Positions 15,213-24,284 of a stretch of DNA of 29,000 nt are shown here, piece by piece. Position numbers and translations under genes: made by a program. Positions within the stretch are counted from its first letter, which is position 1. Each line of letters begins with the position of its first letter. The notes beneath the pieces were generated by a model, which had not been told where the DNA came from, searched no databases, and saw nothing but the letters and a program-made list of their open reading frames with translations. Origin of the DNA: CAYWVO01 sp964461835 (lineage in GTDB: Bacteria; Zixibacteria; MSB-5A5; WJJR01; JAJRUJ01); assembly GCA_964461835.1 (NCBI GenBank), contig CAYWVO010000042.1, forward strand, positions 1-29,000, written 5' to 3'.

Positions 15213-17458
15213 GCCGGTTGCTCAACTTTCTTCTCCGGGTACTCAATACGCTTGTGGAATACCGCCAGCAGTCGCTGGACAAAACTATCTTCGATGCTGT
15301 TTAAGTCCTTGAGGGTTAAATCGCATTCGTCCAGTTGCCCGGCGGCAAATTTATCCCGCACCACTTTATGAATGGCGGTCCGCAGCCGGCTCGGCTTGGG
15401 GTCGTCGAGGGTGCGGCTGACTGCCTCGGCGGAATCGGCCAACATCAGAATGGCGGTTTCTTTCGATTGTGGTTTTGGCCCGGGATACCGGAATTCGTCG
15501 ATGTCAACTTCGCCCTCCGGCGAGTGTTTACGCGCTTTGTCCAGAAAATAATCCATGGTGGTGGTGCCGTGATGCTGCTCAATGAAATCAATAATCTTGT
15601 CCGGCAGATCGTACTCCAGCGCCAGATCACGGCCGATTTTTACGTGGGAACCAATAATGAGGGCGCTCATCGACGGCGCCAGCCGGTCGTGGCGGCTGCG
15701 GGTGATTGTCTGATTTTCGATAAAATACTCCGGCTTTTCGACCTTGCCGACATCGTGATAGTACGAGCCCACGCGCGCCAATAAAGCGTTGGCACCGATT
15801 CTTTCGGCGGCAGCCTCCGCCAGGGTACCGATCATCAGGGAATGATGATAGGTGCCGGGTGCTTCAAGGGAAAGCCGGCGGAGCAAGGGATGATTCAAGT
15901 CCGATAATTCCAATAGGGTGAGATCGGTGGTAAACCCAAACAGGCTCTCAAAAATCGGCAGCAGTCCCACGGCAAGTATCGAGGAATAAATCGCATTCAA
16001 AACCCCGATGCCACAGGCGGAGAGGATTGCACCGGCATCCTGGAAACGCAAAGTTTCCAACAAATAAATCAAAATCAAGTAGGTTAATGCACCATACAGG
16101 ATCGGCCGGTAGAAATCGTAGCGATGATGCACCCGCCGGACCGCGACCGCAGAGACAATCCCCACCGCGGTCATCAGAACTGTCAAGGCATAATCAAATC
16201 CCAGCAAAACCCCGAGCAGGAAGGATAGACAAATGGTGCTGAAAATTCCCAGGCTGAGGTTAAAGAGCACGGTGACTAAAATGGAGCTGACGGCAATGGG
16301 GATCAGATATTCCGAAAGCCCCGTGCGAGAAATCAAATACGCCGCCAGGATAACGCTGGCCCAAATCATCCCCAGTGCCATGATCGAGCTGATGCGGCGC
16401 ACTTCGCGTTTCTGAAAATAGATAATATAGAGGGCAAACCCCCCGACACACAAAGAGACCAGAATGACCCGGGCAATAATAGGTATCGCGTAGGTTAACG
16501 GGTTATCATGGCGGACCTTTTCGACCATAAATTCCGAGAGCGCCCGGAGCCGTTCCACATGTTCCGGCGTCACCCGCTGGTTTTTGCGGACAATGCGTTC
16601 TCCGGCAAAAAATTTAATCTTTTCCGCCTGCACTGCGGCTTTCGCCTGGTCGCGACGGCGTTCGGTCTCCTGGACGTCATAGGTCAAATTGGCGACGATG
16701 AATTGATTGGCGAAGGTAGCCAGCGTACTCTTGGCCGTATCAGAGATACCCGGCGCCTCCATAATTTCCGTGCGCAGCAGCGCTTCCGCGGTTTGCTCAT
16801 CGAGAATCTGTTCACGCTTAAGCGGAATTTCCCGCAGCGTCCTGGGGTCGTCCTTGTTGGGCTTTAACACGATGACAAACGGGTTCTCAGACGGTGGTAG
16901 ATATTGACGGTTGGGAAAGATTCCTGCCACATAGAATCCGCGTAACACATCTTTCACATGCGGGCCCAGGTCGGTCCATTCGCGCAGGTGTTCCTCCGGG
17001 GAATCCAGGTTCAACCAGGGGAAATCGCGGCGTAGCCGACGCATGAGAGAGCGGTTCGACAACGAACTGGAACCCAGTGAGTCCAGGCGATCCACGAAGT
17101 GATGGAGCGTGGTCATGACCGAGTCGACCGGTTCGTGATCGTACCGCAGATACAACGGCGAGTTGGTCCCCGCCTCCCGCCGTTCCCGTTTTAGTTCCTC
17201 GGCTGATTTAGTGATCGGGAAATCGACCGGGGCGATAATATCCTCAGTGGCCACGTCTCCGACTTCCGGCCAATCCTGAGGAACAAACAATTCGGATACC
17301 GGATACAACAGGGAAGCCATTGCGACGAGAGCCAGCCCGATAGCAATACTGATCCCGACCCGCATCCGGTGATATTGTGGGGTTTTAGCCCACGCGGCAA
17401 ACCGTTCCCGGTTGCGTACCGCCAATCCACGCTTCAATTTTAGCAACCACTGAAACAT
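15209..17458 (-). CDS. pgpH: 7TM-HD hydrolase, probable cyclic-di-AMP phosphodiesterase (PgpH-like)
   Basis: A 749-residue protein with a short cytosolic start, one membrane helix (about 33-55), a large extracytoplasmic 7TMR-HDED-type domain (about 60-310), a block of seven helices (about 330-510) and a C-terminal HD domain. HD metal ligands are visible: GTYHHS, YYHDVGK (H568, D569), IGSHVKIG and EQHHGTT. In Listeria PgpH this domain hydrolyses c-di-AMP to pApA. That function is inferred here from domain order. It lies 11 nt after phoH without a clear ribosome site, which suggests coupled translation, and it overlaps ybeY. Confidence 0.92.
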   Translation of the reverse strand: MFQWLLKLKRGLAVRNRERFAAWAKTPQYHRMRVGISIAIGLALVAMASLLYPVSELFVPQDWPEVGDVATEDIIAPVDFPITKSAEELKRERREAGTNSPLYLRYDHEPVDSVMTTLHHFVDRLDSLGSSSLSNRSLMRRLRRDFPWLNLDSPEEHLREWTDLGPHVKDVLRGFYVAGIFPNRQYLPPSENPFVIVLKPNKDDPRTLREIPLKREQILDEQTAEALLRTEIMEAPGISDTAKSTLATFANQFIVANLTYDVQETERRRDQAKAAVQAEKIKFFAGERIVRKNQRVTPEHVERLRALSEFMVEKVRHDNPLTYAIPIIARVILVSLCVGGFALYIIYFQKREVRRISSIMALGMIWASVILAAYLISRTGLSEYLIPIAVSSILVTVLFNLSLGIFSTICLSFLLGVLLGFDYALTVLMTAVGIVSAVAVRRVHHRYDFYRPILYGALTYLILIYLLETLRFQDAGAILSACGIGVLNAIYSSILAVGLLPIFESLFGFTTDLTLLELSDLNHPLLRRLSLEAPGTYHHSLMIGTLAEAAAERIGANALLARVGSYYHDVGKVEKPEYFIENQTITRSRHDRLAPSMSALIIGSHVKIGRDLALEYDLPDKIIDFIEQHHGTTTMDYFLDKARKHSPEGEVDIDEFRYPGPKPQSKETAILMLADSAEAVSRTLDDPKPSRLRTAIHKVVRDKFAAGQLDECDLTLKDLNSIEDSFVQRLLAVFHKRIEYPEKKVEQPA

Positions 17459-17469
17459 AGGCTAGCTAT

Positions 17470-18468
17470 TCATCGATCGGACCGGTTGTTTTCCCATTGC
17501 TCGTACGCCTGAATGATTTTGGCCACGAGTTTGTGCCGCACCACGTCCCGCTCGGTCAACTCAATGAACGAGATACCGGGAATGCCCTGGAGAATGTTGC
17601 GCGTCTGCACCAGACCGGATTGGGTCTTCTGTGCCAAGTCAATCTGGGTGATGTCACCGGTTACGACCGCCTTCGAGTTATTGCCCATCCGCGTGAGAAA
17701 CATCTTCATTTGCGCGCCCGTGGCGTTTTGGGCTTCATCGAGAATAATGAAAGAATGGTTCAAGGTGCGTCCCCGCATGAACGCCAGCGGCACAATCTCG
17801 ATAATCCGGTCGTCAATCAAGCGCCGGATACGATCCGGGGTCATCATATCGTGCAACGCGTCATAGATCGGCCGCAAATACGGGTCAACTTTGGCGCGGA
17901 TATCCCCAGGCAAAAATCCCAGCGACTCGCCGGCCTCCACCGCCGGTCGAGCAAAGATCAACCGGTTGACCAGTTTATGCTTAAACTCGGCAACCGCCAT
18001 CGCCACCGCCAGGTAGGTCTTCCCGGTCCCGGCCGGCCCGATCGAAATGGTGATATCATAGTTTTCGATCGACTGCAGATACGCTTTCTGCCCCAACGTC
18101 TTCGGTTTAATCTGGCGGCTGCCCACCCCGGCCAGCGACCCCGAAACTTCGAGTTTTTCCGATGGTCCGCGCCCATCCTCTTTGACAATGGTCATCGCGT
18201 AAAACAGGTACCGTTCGGAAAGTTCCCCGGTCTTTTCGACATGGGCGACCAGATCGGCGATCAGGGCGCCGACCCGTCCAACCTCCTCTTTCTCACCGAA
18301 TACCAGAATGTCCTCCCCCCGAGACGTGAGCCGCACATGGAACTGGCTCTCGATCAGATGCAAATACGATTCGCTGGGGCCGGCCACGATTCGTGGGTCG
18401 ATGCCGGCCAGCGAAAACGATCGCGATGTTTCTTCTGTGGGGGAAGGGGATGAGTGGTTCGTGCTCAA
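17470..18468 (-). CDS. phoH: PhoH-like ATPase
   Basis: About 332 residues. A short KH-like N-terminal region (around HLIESQFHVRLTSRGEDILVF) precedes the P-loop PhoH domain, with Walker A GPAGTGKT (144-151), Walker B IILDEAQN (about 241-248), and family blocks RPAVEAGESLGFLPGD and FMRGRTLNHSF. It is a cytosolic ATPase proposed to act in RNA metabolism together with YbeY, its operon neighbour. I chose the TTG at 18468 because AAAGGA lies 6 nt before it, immediately at the aspS stop. The upstream frame inside aspS is not conserved. Confidence 0.93.
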   Translation of the reverse strand: MSTNHSSPSPTEETSRSFSLAGIDPRIVAGPSESYLHLIESQFHVRLTSRGEDILVFGEKEEVGRVGALIADLVAHVEKTGELSERYLFYAMTIVKEDGRGPSEKLEVSGSLAGVGSRQIKPKTLGQKAYLQSIENYDITISIGPAGTGKTYLAVAMAVAEFKHKLVNRLIFARPAVEAGESLGFLPGDIRAKVDPYLRPIYDALHDMMTPDRIRRLIDDRIIEIVPLAFMRGRTLNHSFIILDEAQNATGAQMKMFLTRMGNNSKAVVTGDITQIDLAQKTQSGLVQTRNILQGIPGISFIELTERDVVRHKLVAKIIQAYEQWENNRSDR

Positions 18469-18478
18469 AATTGATCCT

Positions 18479-20302
18479 TTATGTTTCCGAGACGATCCGC
18501 AATCCCAACTCGCGCAACTGCGCCTCATCAATGTCCGTCGGTGCTCCATCCATCAGGGACTGCGCGGCCGTGGTCTTGGGAAACGCAATCACGTCGCGGA
18601 TTGATTCCGATCCGCTCATCACCGCAATGATGCGGTCGAGTCCGGGAGCGATGCCCCCGTGTGGCGGCGCCCCATACTCCAGCGCCTTCAGCAGAAAGCC
18701 AAACATGCGCTCGGCACGGGCATCGTCAATTCCCAGAATATTTAAAATCTTTTGCTGCAAGTCCCGGCGATGGTTACGAATTCCTCCCGAGGCGATTTCC
18801 ACCCCATTTAAAACCAGATCATATTGATTCGCCCGGATGCGCGCCCAGGGATGCCGTGGATCGGACGGGGCGACATCGGCAGTCTGCCCTTTCTCGAGCA
18901 GCGGGATATCTTCCTCGTACGGAGCAGTGACGATATTATGCATGGCGTCGAACCGCCCAGCCTCCTCATTGTATTCGAACAACGGGAATTCATACACCCA
19001 GAGAAAGTTAAACTGTTTTGGATCAGCCAGGTTCCAGGCTTTAGCCATCTCAATACGCAAACGTCCGAGAATCTCCTCGCATTTGACACGGTTATCCGCC
19101 ACAAGGAAGACCGCATCCCCGACCTGGGCGCCGGTGCGTTCGGTAATTGCATCCAGTTCAGACACATCGATGAATTTCAGGATCGGTGATCGCGGTCCCT
19201 CCTCCTGATAGAGCACATACGCTAAGCCCTTGGCGCCGACGGCCTTGGCGACTTTTTCCCAATCTCCCACCTGTTTGCGGGATAGCCCGGCCTGGCCCCG
19301 AGCGCAAATCGCTTTAACCACCCCACCCCTGGCTACTGTATCGGCAAAAACCTTGAATTCACTCCCGGCGACCGCCTCAGAAAGATCCACAATGACCATC
19401 TGATAGCGGGTGTCCGGCTTGTCAATACCAAACATATCCATTGCTTCCCGATACGTCAGGCGCGGAAACGGCGTCTTCACCCGCACATCTAATACGGACT
19501 CAAACACGTACTTCATCAGCCGCTCAACCGTGGAGAAAATATCCTCCATTGTGACAAAACTCATTTCCATGTCGATTTGGGTGTGCTCCGGTTGCCGGTC
19601 GGCGCGGAGGTCTTCGTCCCGCAAACATCGGGCAAGCTGGAAATACTTATCAAAGCCGGCAATCATTAATATTTGCTTCAACAGTTGCGGAGACTGCGGC
19701 AGTGCGTAAAATTTTCCTTTGAAAACCCGGGACGGGACGACGTAATCACGGGCACCTTCCGGAGTAGAGCGCATCATAAGCGGTGTCTCGATTTCCAGGA
19801 AGCCCTCCCGGTCGAGATGTTCACGAATCGCCGTCGTCACGCGATGGCGCAGTATCATCTTGTCTTTCAAGAAGTTGCGACGCAGATCGAGATAGCGATA
19901 TTCCAGCCGCAAATCTTCGGCAGCAGCGGTCTCTTCTTCGATTTCAAATGGCGGAGTCTTTGACGGATTCAGCACGGTCAAACTGGCGGCCACCACTTCA
20001 ATCTCGCCGGTCGGCATCTCCGGATTGGCCATACCCTCCGGCCGCGGTTGTACCGTGCCCGAAATCGCCACGACGGTCTCTGCCCGGACATGGGCGGCGG
20101 TTTTGTACGTTTCTGCATCGACACCGTCTGGACGAAACGTGACCTGGGTAACCCCGTAGCGGTCGCGCAGGTCGAGAAAGAGGAGCCCACCGTGGTCTCG
20201 CCAGCGATGCAGCCAGCCATTGAGCCGGACGGTTTGCCCGACATGTTCTGTTCGCAGCTCCCCGCAGGTGTGTGTTCGTTGTACATCCGCGAAGTTACTC
20301 AC
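18479..20302 (-). CDS. aspS: Aspartyl-tRNA synthetase
   Basis: A 607-residue, bacterial-type class IIb synthetase. It has an OB-fold anticodon domain (residues of about 15-120), motif 1 region LRLEYRYLDLRR, motif 2 FRDEDLRADRQPEHTQID, a GAD insertion domain, and motif 3 GIAPGLDR (AP replaces the more usual AF). The anticodon-domain sequence HRWRDHGG has His where the discriminating E. coli enzyme has Leu. This is the signature described for non-discriminating AspRS, which also charges tRNA-Asn. The start is the GTG at 20302, 5 nt after GGAGGAGG. It is the first gene of the aspS-phoH-pgpH-ybeY-corC operon. Confidence 0.97.
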   Translation of the reverse strand: MSNFADVQRTHTCGELRTEHVGQTVRLNGWLHRWRDHGGLLFLDLRDRYGVTQVTFRPDGVDAETYKTAAHVRAETVVAISGTVQPRPEGMANPEMPTGEIEVVAASLTVLNPSKTPPFEIEEETAAAEDLRLEYRYLDLRRNFLKDKMILRHRVTTAIREHLDREGFLEIETPLMMRSTPEGARDYVVPSRVFKGKFYALPQSPQLLKQILMIAGFDKYFQLARCLRDEDLRADRQPEHTQIDMEMSFVTMEDIFSTVERLMKYVFESVLDVRVKTPFPRLTYREAMDMFGIDKPDTRYQMVIVDLSEAVAGSEFKVFADTVARGGVVKAICARGQAGLSRKQVGDWEKVAKAVGAKGLAYVLYQEEGPRSPILKFIDVSELDAITERTGAQVGDAVFLVADNRVKCEEILGRLRIEMAKAWNLADPKQFNFLWVYEFPLFEYNEEAGRFDAMHNIVTAPYEEDIPLLEKGQTADVAPSDPRHPWARIRANQYDLVLNGVEIASGGIRNHRRDLQQKILNILGIDDARAERMFGFLLKALEYGAPPHGGIAPGLDRIIAVMSGSESIRDVIAFPKTTAAQSLMDGAPTDIDEAQLRELGLRIVSET

Positions 20303-20392
20303 GTGTTCCTCCTCCAACCGGTCTCCGCTGCGCTCCGTCGATTTCGGGTCTCCCTATCCGTATTTCCTGCCCCTCTGATTCGCGGTACGGCC

Positions 20393-20448
20393 AATCTAAC
20401 GAAACGGTGGCATCTGTCAATATATCGGTAAGTTGACGGCTAAGTCAA
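20393..20448 (-). promoter_or_regulatory. Tandem promoters of the aspS operon
   Basis: Two overlapping sigma-70-type promoters on the minus strand. The distal one is TTGACT (20448-20443), an 18-nt spacer, and TATATT (20424-20419). The proximal one is TTGACA (20420-20415), a 16-nt spacer, and TAGATT (20398-20393). They leave a leader of about 85-110 nt before the aspS GTG. No T-box is expected or seen. Confidence 0.65.
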
Positions 20449-20502
20449 TTTCGCGAGATTTGCCGGATTCGAGTCGATAGGGGGGAGCATTCGTGACTGG
20501 AA

Positions 20503-20790
20503 TTATCTCTCATAGGCTTCTTGCCTGGAACGAAGATGATAAAGATGGATTTCGTTCTCCTGTTTTTTATGGACACCGATAATTCTCCAGTTCCGATCCA
20601 CCCACACTTTGAACGTACGTGGGGTGATGCCCCCTTTTAGATATTCAAATTTCAGCGAAGGGTGCCACGGTTGCCCCTGTGCCAGAAATCTGATTTGCTT
20701 TTGAATTTTTTCTCGTAAGTGAGGATTGGATTTTACAATCTTGGCAAATTCAGTGTCAAAGGGACCTGCAATGGAGATTGTTATTGCCAC
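20503..20790 (-). CDS. RelE/ParE-superfamily toxin-like protein
   Basis: A 95-residue basic protein with the compact RelE/ParE fold pattern: helical FDTEFAKIVKSNPHLREKIQKQI, then HPSLKFEYLKGG, and strands RTFKVWVDRNWRIIGVHKK and EIHLYHLRSRQEAYER. Members are mRNA interferases or gyrase poisons of type II toxin-antitoxin systems. Which activity applies is not evident. It starts with GTG one base after the stop of the upstream ORF, the usual antitoxin-toxin spacing. The N-terminal MAITISIAGPF is a little unusual, but the core is intact. Confidence 0.75.
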   Translation of the reverse strand: MAITISIAGPFDTEFAKIVKSNPHLREKIQKQIRFLAQGQPWHPSLKFEYLKGGITPRTFKVWVDRNWRIIGVHKKQENEIHLYHLRSRQEAYER

Positions 20791-20791
20791 A

Positions 20792-21070
20792 TCAGCGGTC
20801 CCGATCCAAGTAACTTAAAAGGTCATCGACATTTTGAAACCTTTTTAAATCGATCTGGCCCGATGCTACTTTTTTGTGCGTTTCGACGCCAAGAGCATGA
20901 AAGTAGCTGTTTTCCGCGCCCGCAGAATACCAGGAACTGGAATGAGTGGCGTGTGAAAATGCCGGGCGGGTAGTGATTGTACTACGGGGGACAACGAATG
21001 TTCGCACATTCTTCGGTACGCGCATCGAATCGGAGGATGACGTGACGCAGGTATGCCGGGCGTAGCACAT
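20792..21070 (-). CDS. Doubtful ORF, possible antitoxin with a degraded or chimeric N-terminus
   Basis: A 92-residue frame whose ATG directly follows the DUF3467 stop (TAAATG) and whose stop is 1 nt before the toxin start. The last 35 residues (about HALGVETHKKVASGQIDLKRF, then a DDLLSYLD end) look like a real antitoxin tail that would cover the toxin. The first 55 residues are rich in Ser, Thr, His and Arg and do not look like a DNA-binding domain. A plus-strand frame over the same DNA (20946-21065) reads more protein-like. The antitoxin N-terminus may have been replaced by foreign or intergenic sequence. An internal ATG at 21025 is another possible start. Confidence 0.35.
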   Translation of the reverse strand: MCYARHTCVTSSSDSMRVPKNVRTFVVPRSTITTRPAFSHATHSSSWYSAGAENSYFHALGVETHKKVASGQIDLKRFQNVDDLLSYLDRDR

Positions 21071-21400
21071 TTACTTCTCTCCCATGTGGTCATAGTATAG
21101 TTTGAGGTTTTTTCGAAGCGCTTCGATCAACGCCTCAGCGACTTCTTTGGTTAAAGCGATCCGAACCTTCGGATTGATGTAGACTTCAGCATGATCGTCA
21201 TATTCCTGAACACTAGCTGTGGAAAGCGGTCCCAAGTCACAAAAATCTAAGGTAAAATCGAATGCCGTATGAGCTACCCGGATATGATTAGCATAAATCC
21301 GTTCCGGCGCATTTTCGTCGTCGATGATTATCCTCAGCGGTACGCCTTCTCCCTGAGCATGTTCTGTCTTGGTATCTGCCTTGTGCTTTGGGTCCGCCAT
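21071..21400 (-). CDS. DUF3467 family protein
   Basis: A 109-residue protein of the DUF3467 family: RIYANHIRVAHTAFDFTLDF in the middle, VRIALTKEVAEALIEALRKN near the end, and a polar, variable first 30 residues. Its function is unknown; the family is small, cytosolic and widespread. A GGGAG site lies about 6 nt before the ATG at 21400, which I prefer over the in-frame codon at 21418. It is the first of three minus genes ending in a RelE/ParE-like toxin. Whether it belongs to that unit or is only adjacent is unclear. Confidence 0.8.
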   Translation of the reverse strand: MADPKHKADTKTEHAQGEGVPLRIIIDDENAPERIYANHIRVAHTAFDFTLDFCDLGPLSTASVQEYDDHAEVYINPKVRIALTKEVAEALIEALRKNLKLYYDHMGEK

Positions 21401-21483
21401 AACTAACTCCCTTTCCATTCTCTCTTATACTTATCGGCTAATTGGCATCGACGCCCCAACCAGACAGTAATACTCTCCCATGT

Positions 21484-21514
21484 ATAATACGACCGGTAAA
21501 GGAGCTGCAATCAA
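21484..21514 (-). promoter_or_regulatory. Possible promoter upstream of the DUF3467 gene
   Basis: Minus strand TTGATT (21514-21509), 19-nt spacer, TATTAT (21489-21484). The spacer is longer than optimal. It lies about 85 bp before the DUF3467 ATG, in the gap after the patatin gene. Confidence 0.3.
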
Positions 21515-21592
21515 TTTATCTCGTTCCTCGCATATTCTTTGTCGCACTCGAACCTGCTGTGATCAGCAGACCGTTCGCAGTTCACCACCAAC

Positions 21593-24271
21593 TCAAAACT
21601 CATAGCCCCAGTTAAAATAGAACTGGGTGTAATCCTCGTCGGTTACGCCGCCGAGTAAGTCCAACGGACCAAGCGGCGTATCGAATGAGAGACCGCCGCC
21701 GATCCCAACGGTCAGGAGTTCCGGGAACGAAATCGCAGCGTCATCCTCCCAGACTCCCCCAACATCCAGCCGTACCCGGAGGTAGCTGCGCGTAAAAAAC
21801 CGATACCGGGCGCCGATATTGGATAGCACAATGTTATCGCCCAGAAATTCGTCATTATTCAGCCCCAACAACGAACGACGCCCACCCAACGAAAACCGCT
21901 CAAAATCCGGGAGCGCCTGATCGGCGGTGCCGCCGACCACGCGCTGACTCAAGGTAAACCGCCGCCCAAGTGAGAACCAGTTTTCAACTTCTCCCCACAT
22001 TTTCAGAAACAAGACATCGCCACCGAACAACTCATCGGCCCATTCGACTGACAGGTTCACGCGTCGTCCCAGCCTGGTAAATGGCAGACGGTCCAGGTCG
22101 TCGTACCGGGCGGCAAAAATCAGTGACCGTATTTTGTGGCGTGAGGCTATTGCCGGCGGTTGATCGGTGAGCTTAATATCCTCGGTGCGGTAGGTCCCGC
22201 TGACCATGCCAAAGGCCCGGAGGTTCTGCCCAAATGAAGCCAGCAGACCGCTGCGCGCAGTTTCAAAAAAGCCGGTCTGCTGATTGGCGGTATACCGCCG
22301 GCGCTCGTGAATCTCCCGGTAGGCCCGGAAGCTAGCGGTCAAGTAGGTGCGGAAAATCCGATCCGCCCGGTAGCCGACTTCGTACCGCTCACGCCGCGGA
22401 CAATAGCCGACGTGAGCGAAGATCTCGTTGCCTAATCCCAGTAAGTTAGTATTGACGATTTCAATAAAGCCGTCGGTCTGATACTCCAGATCGTGCCGTA
22501 AACCGAACCGCAGGATATCGTAGTCTTTTTCAATCACTTCCAAAATTGCCAGCGGACCGTCCGGCGTGTGAGCCACCCGACCGTTAATGTGATTGAATAA
22601 TCCCGAGGCATGTAACTCCTCCATTCCATTAATCAATCGCCGGTAATTAAACACCCGTCCCTTCTGCAGGGGGAAATGGCGAGTGACCACCCAGTCTTTT
22701 ACCGATTCGTTTCCGACGACTTGCAGGCCCGCCAACCGTCCCTCGGTAATCGTCACCCGCAGCACACCGTCATCATTCAACTCGACCGCCTGGATGTCGG
22801 CAAGGGAGTATGCTTGTTTGTGGTAGTATTCCAGGATTTCATCCAAAGAGGAGGCAATTGCGTATGCGTCCCCGGGTCTGCCGGCCACTCCGTGAAAATG
22901 CGGCAGCAATACCGAGTCGGGAAACAAGGTGTTGCCGGTAAGTTGCACGTCGTGTACGGTCGGCAGGGGATCGACTGCAACGTGTCCGACAGTCAGCGAA
23001 TCACTGACAAATGCGCACTCGATCCCGCGAACATGTCCGTTTTCCAGGATCTGATCTAATCGATTCAGCAACGTAGCGGCGGTCATGGGGTGGGGATTGT
23101 TGCCTTGAAGGAACGCCGTGATTTCCCGATGGGCGAAGACCGAATCAGAGAGACCGTTTAGGACAAGCGAATCAATTCGAAAATCTTGTTGCTCTGTTGC
23201 TGCGACATATCCTCGTTCCGCGTGCCTCACCAGCGAATCGAGCACCCGACGAGTAGCGCTGTATCCCCGGGCAATGAGCGTGTCAACCTGGCTGAAATCG
23301 AGATTGGAAAATCCTGCCAAATCCGGCGAAATAATTACATCCGCCCGTTGGAGCTCCCGGCCCATCTCCGGCTGCGTCATGATCGTTGTTGACTGGTTCG
23401 CGACGCCATAGACGTTGTCCAGCGACGAGACTGGTTCCAGCTCCGAGGCAGTGTTCACTGCGATCAGCAAATCCTTGCTCAGCGTGCGGGCAACCTCGGC
23501 TGGTACCGGCGCCGTTAAGCCACCATCAACCAGCAACATGGAGTCCATTTCCACCGGTGACAGGGCCACGGGGAATGCCGACGACCCCCGGATGCTTTGG
23601 ACAAGATCGCCCTGATCCAGGGCCACGGACTTCCCACTGATTAGATCGGTGGCGACACAACGAAATGGCGTGGGTAAGGAATCGAAATTGGAACGTGCAT
23701 GGTAATCAGCCGCATGACAAAAACGAGTCAGCAATTGTTGCAGCTTTTGTCCGCCGGTGACGCCTGCCGGAAACGTAAGCTTGAAATCCCGAAAATGCAG
23801 GGTCAAGAACGATCGGGCCTGGATATCTTTTTTGGGTAACAGCAAATTCGTTCGCGGAGGGCTATCGGCGAGCAGATCCAGCCACTCAATCTCCCGGGTA
23901 AGAGAATCAAGCTGCTTCGCGGAGTATCCCGAGGCATACAGACCACCAATAATTGCGCCGATGCTGGTACCGGCGATGCCTGAAATATAATAGCCGTCCT
24001 CTTCCAGTGCCTTCAACACGCCGATTTGGGCGAAGCCCCGTGCTCCCCCGCCGGACAAGGCCAGCACGACGCGCCGGGATTCTACTGTTGGGATACGGTC
24101 ATGCTGATGAAACCATTCATACAGGCTGGGCGCGTGCAGGGTCAGGGTGGTATCCGGCGTTGCGGCGACCAAGACAGGAATTGCCACAAGGATACCTAAG
24201 AGCAGGGCAGTTGTGAGTCTTGCCCGGGCGCGTAGTGCGAGATATTCAAAGTGCTTACGGCAAAGCATCAT
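21593..24271 (-). CDS. Patatin-like phospholipase with POTRA and outer-membrane barrel (type Vd-like)
   Basis: An 892-residue protein. A signal peptide (hydrophobic stretch about 20-36) precedes a patatin domain with oxyanion loop GGGARG (74-79), nucleophile GTSIG (S103) and the dyad Asp in VDGG (D249). A POTRA-like region follows (about 440-560, with VGNESVKDWVVTRHFPLQKG). A C-terminal BamA/TamA-like beta barrel ends in aromatic YFNWGYEF, a Phe-terminated outer-membrane signal. This order matches PlpD of Pseudomonas, a type Vd autotransporter phospholipase A1. The substrate is presumably phospholipid. All catalytic residues are present. The start is one of two adjacent ATGs, and no ribosome site is seen. 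Confidence 0.93.
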   Translation of the reverse strand: MMLCRKHFEYLALRARARLTTALLLGILVAIPVLVAATPDTTLTLHAPSLYEWFHQHDRIPTVESRRVVLALSGGGARGFAQIGVLKALEEDGYYISGIAGTSIGAIIGGLYASGYSAKQLDSLTREIEWLDLLADSPPRTNLLLPKKDIQARSFLTLHFRDFKLTFPAGVTGGQKLQQLLTRFCHAADYHARSNFDSLPTPFRCVATDLISGKSVALDQGDLVQSIRGSSAFPVALSPVEMDSMLLVDGGLTAPVPAEVARTLSKDLLIAVNTASELEPVSSLDNVYGVANQSTTIMTQPEMGRELQRADVIISPDLAGFSNLDFSQVDTLIARGYSATRRVLDSLVRHAERGYVAATEQQDFRIDSLVLNGLSDSVFAHREITAFLQGNNPHPMTAATLLNRLDQILENGHVRGIECAFVSDSLTVGHVAVDPLPTVHDVQLTGNTLFPDSVLLPHFHGVAGRPGDAYAIASSLDEILEYYHKQAYSLADIQAVELNDDGVLRVTITEGRLAGLQVVGNESVKDWVVTRHFPLQKGRVFNYRRLINGMEELHASGLFNHINGRVAHTPDGPLAILEVIEKDYDILRFGLRHDLEYQTDGFIEIVNTNLLGLGNEIFAHVGYCPRRERYEVGYRADRIFRTYLTASFRAYREIHERRRYTANQQTGFFETARSGLLASFGQNLRAFGMVSGTYRTEDIKLTDQPPAIASRHKIRSLIFAARYDDLDRLPFTRLGRRVNLSVEWADELFGGDVLFLKMWGEVENWFSLGRRFTLSQRVVGGTADQALPDFERFSLGGRRSLLGLNNDEFLGDNIVLSNIGARYRFFTRSYLRVRLDVGGVWEDDAAISFPELLTVGIGGGLSFDTPLGPLDLLGGVTDEDYTQFYFNWGYEF

Positions 24272-24284
24272 AACACCAATGGAG

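Noticed and set aside
17497..18453. 318-residue plus-strand ORF
   Set aside because: Antisense shadow of the well-supported phoH gene.
20897..21040. Possible selenoprotein: ATG frame with an in-frame TGA followed by Lys-Cys (U-x-C pattern)
   Set aside because: No SECIS could be judged, no family similarity, and the region is better explained as degenerate or chimeric DNA.
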